The notes under the pieces: model-generated
The model's input: only the letters and a program-made list of their open reading frames with translations
Databases searched by the model: none
What the model was told of the DNA's origin: nothing
Shown here: one piece after another, positions 33,396 through 40,202 of the stretch
Numbering within the stretch: position 1 is the first letter of the stretch
Layout of the letters: every line of letters begins with the position of its first letter
Source: Reticulitermes lucifugus
Lineage: Eukaryota > Arthropoda > Insecta > Blattodea > Rhinotermitidae
Assembly: GCA_026260175.1 (NCBI GenBank)
Contig: JAKCWW010000173.1
Coordinates: 1-40,202 of the forward strand
Reading direction: 5' to 3'
DNA: 40,202 bases
Made by a program: the position numbers and the translations under genes

Positions 33396-35489
33396 ACAGT
33401 AGCTATATACTCTCCTTTGCAAAGCTGATAACAGTGTGAAATAAACCTTCTCCATTAGGATCATCGACATTTTTGGTGGCCAGTATTTGGATACACCTAA
33501 GATGATCCGTGTTTATTGTCACATAACAGAAATACTAGCTAGTCCTGACTTATTTGGGTGATTACCGGAGTTCACAGCGCCTATGTTTGCAATGCTGTTG
33601 TCGATTTAAATTCATATATAAACCCTATACAACTAAGTTTCTGCCACTTAAGACCCTCAAGAAGCAGGCTTTAGTTTTCTCAGGATGGTGGATGTGTTTT
33701 ACCATTCCTACACCGCGCTGTACTCAGAAGTCCCAGCACAGAGTAGACCAATTTGATTATTTGTTTCCGTTCCTTGGAGTTTTCTTGTGGTTTTGATTGC
33801 TCTACTACTCTTCAATTGAAAAGAATCCCTTTATTGTGTTAGAGGGAAAATAAACGTTGCAATTAAATTAACTGTATTCTGTCGTTTTCTTAATAACATT
33901 ATTGTGAAAACCTTTTAAATGATGATTACAGCGCCAAAATCGTTATACGGGCTCATTATAATGGAACAAGTGTCTTGCCACCACCCCATAAGTAGGAGTG
34001 TGGCGGGACGGGGGTGAATTAAAGTCTTGTATTTTGTAAACAGTTCAGTCAAGAGGACATGCAGAGAATACGCTCAAACCTTCGGTTCGTAAATTGTTTG
34101 ACTGCGTACAATGAGGTGCAGTATTATAAAATCAGCTTATATCACTGTGTGTTGAACTGATCATTAGAGCACAATGCCAAAGTGGATACTCCAAGTTCTG
34201 TGCAATGAATTCTGTTTTCCATAATTTCATAAAGCTCCAGCATCGAATTGTATGAAGTAGACTATTAATTTTATTGCCTACAGAACTTGAGATTACTGAG
34301 CCGGTAAACAAGTCCAGTGGTTGTAACGAATTGCTGTAACAAGTGTTGGTTTAAATGGCTAGCAACAGAAACTCACTAGATTCCACGCTCAATTCGGAAT
34401 GGTCTCTGTTTTGGATGGAGTTTTCCTTAAATTTCTTAAGCCTCTTTGTGTAAATTACGCTATAGTACATGAAAATACGCCATGTTCACTTCGTTCCACA
34501 CCCTGACAAATCCAGACTTATCTGTAACTTGGCGCTATATAGCCTGTGCACTTGAGAAAGTGTTGTTAAAGCACAGTCATTGTGAGAAGAAGTTGTTCCA
34601 CCCAAACATATTTGAGTTTTTAACGGTTAATGGTACGTGCACTTTTTACGTTTGTCATCGAGTGACTTATCAACTTTGAATGACCTCTAATGCTGCTAAG
34701 AGCATTATGGGACAGTGGCGTAGATACAGCCTCCGCAAACCACGCGGCGTCGGGGGCCCCGTGGGTTAGGCGGTCCCCACGCGTACAGAATATTACAATT
34801 TTTGCGGCGTTTTTCGGACTGGATTCCGTTCTTCTTCTGACAGAAGGCAGTATTCTGGATCCTTGGTATGAGATGTGGGAGTGACTTCGCTAATAATTAT
34901 ATGGGGAGGGTATGGGGGTGGGTGCCGACCGGTTACCTATGATACTGCTGTGGCATTTTTTTAGGTAGGGAATGGGGTAAACAGCAATATGCCTTGCTAT
35001 ATTTGGGACAGCAGTGCCTTATTGGATTTCGTGCAGTTGGAAGGAATTTTGAAATTTAGTCTGCATTACTATATTAACGCCATAAGCTCCAATATCCAGT
35101 GTACGAAGCGCAAACATGATGTGGTTTGTTACTTGTTCTTATGAGTTCGGAGGCCAAATAGTAAACAAACACGCTGTAGCTAAATTACTGCACTCACGCT
35201 GCTCACAAACAGCTGCTTCAGTTTTGCACGGCGTTCTAGACTTAATACACTTGTGGAGATGCCAAGTGAAACTGTCAGACTTTTTGCAGTAACTGAATTA
35301 CGAGTATAAGGGGATGTCTTATGGGCCCGGAAAGGGAGGATGAGGCAAGTAGCAGTTGGCACGCCGTCACTCCACTTATTATTGAAGCTCCTGTCAGCAC
35401 ACCACACAGGTAATAATCCCAGTGGAGGGACGGGCTGTTATGTCCTAGTTCGGTGGGCTGCAGTACATCTGAATGAGGTTTAATGTACA
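33396..35489. other. Anonymous DNA with a GC-rich patch
   Basis: No gene recognised. A GC-rich stretch at 34725-34790 contains CGTCGGGGGCCCCGTGGG and GGCGGTCCCCACGCG, and a G-rich run follows near 34900-34925. I could not assign either to a known element. Confidence 0.4.
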
Positions 35490-35885
35490 TGAGCAGTAAA
35501 AAGAATAAAGGAAGCAAAGAAGAGTATAAAGATGTAGAAAGGAGAGAAGCAAAATAAAGTTAGAGGAAACGATGAAGATACGTATGCTTCAAATACAGCG
35601 AGAAGGAAGAGAGTAAGAAAGGAAAGAAAATTGAAATTATGAGGAAGGGAAGAAATGAATGAAAAAGGATTTGAAGCAAAGGAAGGCCAAAAAGGAAAAA
35701 CACGAACGTTATGAATAACAAAGAAAATTGATTAAAAGGGTAAATTCTTGAAAGTAATCAATAAAAAAAGGAAGAAGAACAAGGGTGAGGCGTGGAAGAA
35801 GGAAAAATGAAAATAGCGGAGGAAGGAGAGACGAAAAGCAGGGAAAGAAAGAATAAATTAAGAAAAGAAGCAAGAAATTTGAACA
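35490..35885. repeat. Purine-rich (GAA/GGA) low-complexity tract
   Basis: Nearly 400 bases in which the plus strand is overwhelmingly A and G (AAGGAAG, GAAGAAG, GGAGGAAGG types), interrupted by few pyrimidines. There is no fixed repeat period. A minus-strand frame with FLLLFLIYSFFPCFSS is only a translation of the polypyrimidine strand. Confidence 0.85.
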
Positions 35886-36659
35886 CTTTTTATTTAGCCT
35901 TATTTCTGCCGATTCAAATTTCACGTCAGGATTTCAATTGAATTTATTTCTTCGGATTTTCATAATAAATAAAACACAAAGTAAACCTAATTTTACATGA
36001 AACAAAATGTAATCCTTAAGTATCCTATATATAAACCTGCAGTTTTCTGATTCATCTGCGCGATATCAAATTATTTATGTTACTGTACCTAATAAAATTA
36101 AGATTGTACAGTAAAGTTTGTTCAAGTAAGCAGCTGTACATGGAGTCACATCCTGCTCTCACGAACCGCTTCTGGCACTCATATTATGGGTTTAAACCCG
36201 AAAATGAAATGCAAAACACGTGCTTCCTGTAAGAGCAGAACACGTGTTTCATGCAGTAACATCCATTAGATTTAATGACTGTAGCCGTCTTCTGGCTGCG
36301 GGTGCGATCGGCTTGCATGTTAACAACACTCCGAATACACCAAAGTGCGAAACTCTCGCCTCGCGGGATAACACCACTGACTCTGCACTGTCTCATCTTT
36401 AGACCTACTTCACGCAGAGCGAAACGTAACACACAGAGTTTTCAAGATATTTAGTTCAGAAACACTGTTATGCTTCAACGAATATGCTTGATAGGCCTGT
36501 TATCAGTGTCAGTTATTTGGAAGATCGAAAAAGTATACAACACGTAGGTATGCGCAAGAGAATGGCAGAATGGAATAGTGTGAATTTGATTCAAGTGATT
36601 CATGACAGGGGTCAGCGTCGAATTCTTTTGAACACAGTAATAGACATCCTGGTTCCATT
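35886..36659. other. Anonymous DNA
   Basis: No gene recognised. Overlapping open frames of 60 and 82 codons on opposite strands near 36184-36432 have no family resemblance. Confidence 0.4.
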
Positions 36660-36670
36660 AAAAGCAAGGA

Positions 36671-37149
36671 TTTTTTTTTTCCTATGGCTCGACAGCCCCT
36701 AAGGGGCCTAGGCCGCCTCATTTTTCGCGGCTCCATGATCACACACTTTACACACACCACAGTCGGTAGGACTCCTCTGGACGAGGGACCAGCTCGTCGC
36801 AGAGACCTCTACCTGACAACAAACAACACTCACAAGAGACAGACATCCATGCCACCGGCGGGACTATTTTCCCCTGTCCCGTTTTATTCTTTGATCCATT
36901 TTGTACTTTTAAATCATTTTGTCCTTCTTCATGTCATTTTATGTTTCATACTACTGCCCTTATACAACAAACACAACACAAACATCCATGCCTCCGGCGG
37001 GATTCGAACCCGCAACCCTAGGAAGCGAGCGACCGCAGACTTAAGCCTTAGGCCGCGAGGCCACCGGGATCGGCTGATTCGAACCCACAATCCCAGCAAG
37101 CGAGCGGCCGTAGACCCACACCTTAGACCGCGCGGCCACTGGGATCGGC
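36671..37149 (-). mobile_element. SINE3 interrupted at its B box by another SINE
   Basis: AAAAGCAAGGA at 36660-36670 and 37150-37160 is an exact 11-bp target-site duplication around the composite. On the minus strand the host SINE3 starts at 37149 (GCCGATCCCAGTGGCCGCGC), reaches TGGGTTCGAATC at 37076, and resumes at 36863 with TCCCGCCGGTGGCATGGATG. It then continues through GAGGAGTCCTACCG, the GCGAAAAATGAGGC region and GGGGCTGTCGAGCC to an A tail. The 212 bases between belong to a second element. The host promoter is therefore split. Confidence 0.9.
36864..37075 (-). mobile_element. SINE with a SINE3-type head and a different body, nested in SINE3
   Basis: The minus strand starts with AGCCGATCCCGGTGGCCTCG, B box GGGTTCGAATCCCGC, then GGCATGGATGTTTGTG as in SINE3. 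After about TTTGTTGT it switches to an A-rich body (AGTATGAAACATAAAATGAC, AAGAAGGACAAAATGA) and ends GGGACAGGGGAAAATAG. The junctions share only GA, so a normal target-site duplication is not evident; template switching or gene conversion is possible. The body is not found elsewhere in this window. Confidence 0.75.
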
Positions 37150-37160
37150 AAAAGCAAGGA

Positions 37161-37934
37161 ATACCAAGGGTAAATATTAGCATCTCTCGTAGAACAATTC
37201 CGCACTCTGTATTGTTGCTTAAATTAAATCATGACTCATCTTTAGATATTATAAACTAATAGCACCGTGCGCTGAGGATCAAGTAAATTAAATGAAAGTG
37301 TCTAAGATAGAATGTGTATACTTCAAAAATTTAAAACATTGTCATAAACTGAGACGTTTTATGCCTTTGGCTGTTAGTCACAAGCTCATACAGCTAAATT
37401 TTGCTTTTAAGTGGCAGTTCTGATATTCAGTTAAATAGTAAAAGGTAAATTACAGAGAATAACTTGAATATACTAAACTTTTTATTTGTAGAGTAAGTGA
37501 CGTAGCAACAGGGGGTCAACAGATGGACACTGGGCAGGTTTCCAATACACACACAAACCACAGTAGTCTGTTAAATATTTTAGCACTTGAGTTTACAAAT
37601 CAATATGGAGAGGGTCATATGTGTACGCCCGCTCTCTTTCCAACCTTAATTTGACGCGCTGGAAGGCTTCTGCCCGTTCGGATTTCGGCTGTTTTGACGA
37701 GTATAAAATGAGCCAAATGAAGCTGTAAATGATCTTACTGGACAACAGGTGTGGTTTAACTTTATGGAAGTTTTGTAATAATTCTGAGGCATTTATTTTA
37801 AGGTCATAGTATACATTCCGTGCAGGGGTTTTGAGTAGCCGACTTAAAACTTTAATCATGTCTGTGGATCGAATTTTCACCTTCGTAATTTGTACCCTCC
37901 CTCCTTAAATAAAAAAAGTGCACATTGTGTGAGC
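37161..37934. other. Anonymous DNA
   Basis: No gene recognised. A minus-strand frame of 95 codons (37593-37880) has no family resemblance. Confidence 0.4.
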
Positions 37935-38425
37935 TGAAATATCGTAAAGGCTGCGGGCTGAAGAACCGGGCAGCCTTGGTTCGATTCCCAGCAGAGGTAA
38001 GATATTTTTCTTCAAAACGCCTAGACCAGTTCTGGGGTCCACATAGTATCCTACGTAATGGGCATTTGGGATTCTTTCCCCGGAGGTAAAGCGGGCGGAG
38101 GCCGATCCCAGTGGCTGCGCGGTCTAAGGCGTGGGTCTACGGCCGCTCGCGTACTGGGATTGTGGGTTCGAATCCCGCCAAGGGCATGGATGTCTGTCTC
38201 TTATAGGTGTTGTGTGTTGTCAGGTAGAGGTCTCTACGACGAGCTGGTCCCTCGTCCGGAGGAGTCCTACCGAATGTGGTGTGTCTAAAAAGCCTCGAAA
38301 AATGAGGCGGCCTAGGCCCCCAAGGGGCTGTAGAGCCATTGAAAAAATAAAAGCAGGCGGAGCGTGTAGCTGACCACTCACTTCCGTCTAGTGTCGATTT
38401 TCAGATGAGTGGAACTATGTATATG
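37935..38425 (+). mobile_element. SINE2 split by a nested SINE3
   Basis: The left part (37935-38099) has a partly eroded head, B box TTGGTTCGATTCCC, AAGATATTTTTCTTC, TCCTACGTAATGGGCATT and CTTTCCCCGGAGGTAAAGC. The right part (38350-38425) resumes with GGCGGAGCGTGTAGCTGACC and ACTCACTTCCGTCTAG, matching GGGCGTGAAGCTGACCACTC in the copy at 21013. The A-box half of the head is hard to recognise. Confidence 0.8.
38100..38349 (+). mobile_element. SINE3 nested in SINE2, 12-bp target-site duplication
   Basis: A well-preserved SINE3: GGCCGATCCCAGTGGCTGCG, B box GGGTTCGAATCCCGC, GGCATGGATGTCTGTCTC, GAGGAGTCCTACCG, the hairpin GCCTCGAAAAATGAGGC, GGCCTAGGCCCC, GGGGCTGTAGAGCCATTG and an A-rich tail. AAAGCGGGCGGA (38088-38099) and AAAGCAGGCGGA (38350-38361) flank it with one mismatch and are host SINE2 sequence. 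Confidence 0.95.
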
Positions 38426-39496
38426 TCTACTTTCACATATGCCTTCATGCCGTTTACAGGGATTAATTTCATGCACCTTGTGCACCACTGTCTGGAAGCT
38501 TCTCATCAATATTTATTATCTCCAGGCGTGTGTACATTTCATTGTTGAAAGTGTCATTACGTCGTGACTGTGTACTTGGAAGCACGTAGTATTCTACACA
38601 AAAGAGATGATTTTTTCTTAGTGTACATTACACTAGTGAAACGGATTTATTATAGGCTTAGGCTTATATTACTTAGAATATGAAAATACTTTTAAGTGGG
38701 GAATTGCAAAGCATGTGGAATAAGGTGATCCTAACCTATTTTAGGTCATATGCATGGATTAGCTCAGAATAATCTGCACCCAAGTCATGAATATTTCCTT
38801 CGACATTATGAATACAAAGTAAGGGACGACACTAACAGACATAAAGGAAGATTGTAATGAAATTAGAGGAACAAATTTTGAAAAGTTATTTACTGATCAG
38901 TTCAGAACATGTTACCATCCTGTCTGCTCTCAAAAATAGAGAAGTTTGGCTTATTCAGGTCAATTATTGTCCTGCCTTTTTTTCTGTGTGTGAAATGTTG
39001 CCTCTTGAAGTGGGGAAAGAATGTAAATCAGAAATATTTAAAAACGTTTGCACCCAAGAAAAATAAAGTAGAAAAAGTAATTTTGTGTAGCTTGCAGTGA
39101 ACTCGGCGTCTTGCAACGATGAGACTAGAAACACATTCGAAATTTTGGGATGTAAACCTGCTGGAAAACTTTGTAATTTTAAGTACTGCGTAGCAATTAT
39201 TTTGAATCGGCAGTAAAGAAGAAGTCAAACATCGTTCATAAATTCGATATAATGACAATAATTATGTGTTTTCTAAGCAGTTTTCTTCACCTTGCACACC
39301 ATGGTATGTACTGTAACGTAGTTCGGATTGAGTGTTGCATTTTTCTACTATGCACTCATGTTTCCAAGTGTTTCACCTCCTCTTGTCATTGTTTAATTTA
39401 ATCAATGCACATCTCACTTTTCAAACTATGTGCGCGAACTAAATTAGGTATATTCCTTAAGAATAGCTTCGGACTCGGAACCGCTTTCCCTTTGAA
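38426..39496. other. Anonymous AT-rich DNA
   Basis: No gene or repeat recognised; overlapping frames near 38857-39258 have no family resemblance. Confidence 0.4.
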
Positions 39497-39697
39497 TGGT
39501 ATGTGAATTCCGGTGTAGTCAAGTTTTTACAGCAGGAGTTCCGCAGAAGAATTCACAATGGAATGCAGTCGCCTTGTAAAGTCACGGTCATGCGTCAGAT
39601 AATGAGATGCTTCTGCATGTCACATATTCAGGTACACTACAGTTCAGTAAAAGGGGGTTGCAACAGGCGACATCCGAGTAAGTCTAAAATAAAATAG
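39497..39697 (+). pseudogene. Possible transposon-derived helix-turn-helix fragment
   Basis: The frame reads WYVNSGVVKFLQQEFRRRIH, then NGMQSPCKVTVMRQI. It recalls the helix-turn-helix segment at the start of many insect transposon-derived proteins (VxxQRxFRRxF ... P.xxTIxRWV, DUF4817-like). About 35 residues are suggestive; the remainder up to the stop is not. Upstream the frame closes quickly. Chance resemblance cannot be excluded without a profile search. Confidence 0.35.
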
Positions 39698-39839
39698 GGG
39701 AGGAAATTTTTCTCTACATTTTCCAGGTACTTTCTTTGCTATTTTTTAGCACACTGGCCTGTATGCTAATTTATTTCAGATACAAATCTCTTGTAAAGTT
39801 AATTTTATTACACCTGCCACACAGTGGGTGCGGAGTTAA

Positions 39840-40040
39840 GGCTCCACGCTTGCTTGACACCGGTACTAGATAGAACTTTAACCGGAGGAATAGTCCCGTC
39901 CTCGATGTATACAAGGGACTCTCGGAGATTGTATGCCTGTGGTACAGAAGAGGAAATATGACTCCGGGAACTGAACCATAATCATATTACTGAAGAGCTC
40001 CGTGACTCATTGCCGTGCCATTAGGTTACTTTCCCAAGTA
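39840..40040 (-). mobile_element. Possible very old SINE2 copy
   Basis: On the minus strand GGTTCAGTTCC (B-box-like) is followed by GGAGTCATATTTCCTC and then GTCCCTTGTATAC, which roughly match the position of CTCCTGTACAATGGG in SINE2. ATGGCACGGCAATGAGTC is a weak A-box region. Identity is low throughout. Confidence 0.35.
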
Positions 40041-40077
40041 TCAAAATTACGAATTATCATGTATACGTATATTTGAC

Positions 40078-40202
40078 GGGGCGCGCGGTGGCGTATTTGG
40101 TTGAGGCACTGCGCTACAAACCGGAACGTCGCGAGTTCGATTTTTCATTGACATAATCGTTCCGGTCGCACTATGGCCCTGGGGTCGACTCAGCCTCTAA
40201 CA
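40078..40202 (+). mobile_element. SINE4, cut by the right window edge
   Basis: GCGCGGTGGCGTATTTGGTT (A-box region), GAGGCACTGCGCTACAAACC, a changed B box (GAGTTCGATTT), CATTGACATAATCGTTCCGG, TCGCACTATGGCCCTGGGGT and CGACTCAGCCTCT match the minus-strand SINE4 at 13447-13599 block for block. The element is probably almost complete, since the other copy ends a few bases beyond CAGCCTCT. Confidence 0.88.

Noticed and set aside
33554..33796. 80-codon plus-strand frame as an exon
   Set aside because: No family resemblance and no convincing splice sites.
36684..37259. 191-codon plus-strand frame
   Set aside because: It spans the nested SINE3 composite in antisense and both tRNA-like heads; repeated RTHNPSKRA and ATADLSLRPRGH segments come from the two heads.

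Overview
This window looks like non-coding DNA from a large, repeat-rich animal genome, most likely an insect. I found no complete protein-coding gene, no intron-exon structure I could defend and no functional RNA gene. The evidence for an insect is four tRNA-derived SINE families with Pol III A and B boxes, decayed non-LTR retrotransposon ends, a mariner transposase remnant, a hAT-like MITE, and hammerhead-like motifs of the kind linked to Penelope-like elements. From memory, the LINE tail (GHVxRM ... KPxGKRP ... DWIxLAQDRD) is very common in cockroach and termite genomes, so a blattodean is my best guess. That is recollection and has not been tested by search.

Layout: 1-4000 is mostly anonymous AT-rich DNA with two SINE1 pieces. 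At 4057-4178 there is a nearly perfect 57-bp fold-back, followed by a SINE3 (4618-4856) and an old SINE2 (5160-5440). Two SINE1 copies lie at 6359-7521. Hammerhead-like motifs appear at 10.0-10.2 kb and 11.1 kb. 11.85-13.0 kb holds a SINE2, a SINE1 and a 37-bp minisatellite, with a SINE4/SINE2 pair at 13.45-13.69 kb. After 3 kb of anonymous DNA comes a 1-kb minisatellite (16.66-17.65 kb) of 31-bp monomers in a 124-bp higher-order repeat. 19.26-20.6 kb has an inverted pair of hammerhead-like motifs, a ~123-bp tandem repeat and a single hammerhead-like copy. SINE2 and SINE3 copies follow at 21.0-22.2 kb, and a LINE tail at 24.6-25.1 kb.

At 25.17-25.54 kb two 170-bp arms form an inverted repeat. 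Each arm carries an outward-reading hammerhead-like motif, and another single copy and a SINE2 sit just downstream. 28-29.6 kb holds a LINE tail piece, a mariner transposase remnant and a SINE1 scrap. Later come a hAT-like MITE (32.3 kb), a minus-strand LINE tail (33.0-33.4 kb), a purine-rich tract (35.5-35.9 kb), two nested SINE composites (36.66-37.16 and 37.94-38.43 kb), a possible transposon helix-turn-helix fragment (39.5 kb) and SINE4 at the right edge.

The features do not form a pathway. They are layered transposition events, some of which can be ordered by nesting. The strongest candidate for something under-described is the set of outward-facing, inverted hammerhead-like motifs. All well-preserved copies carry the same extra U between the CUGANGA box and stem II. 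Family numbers SINE1 to SINE4 are local labels, not published names.
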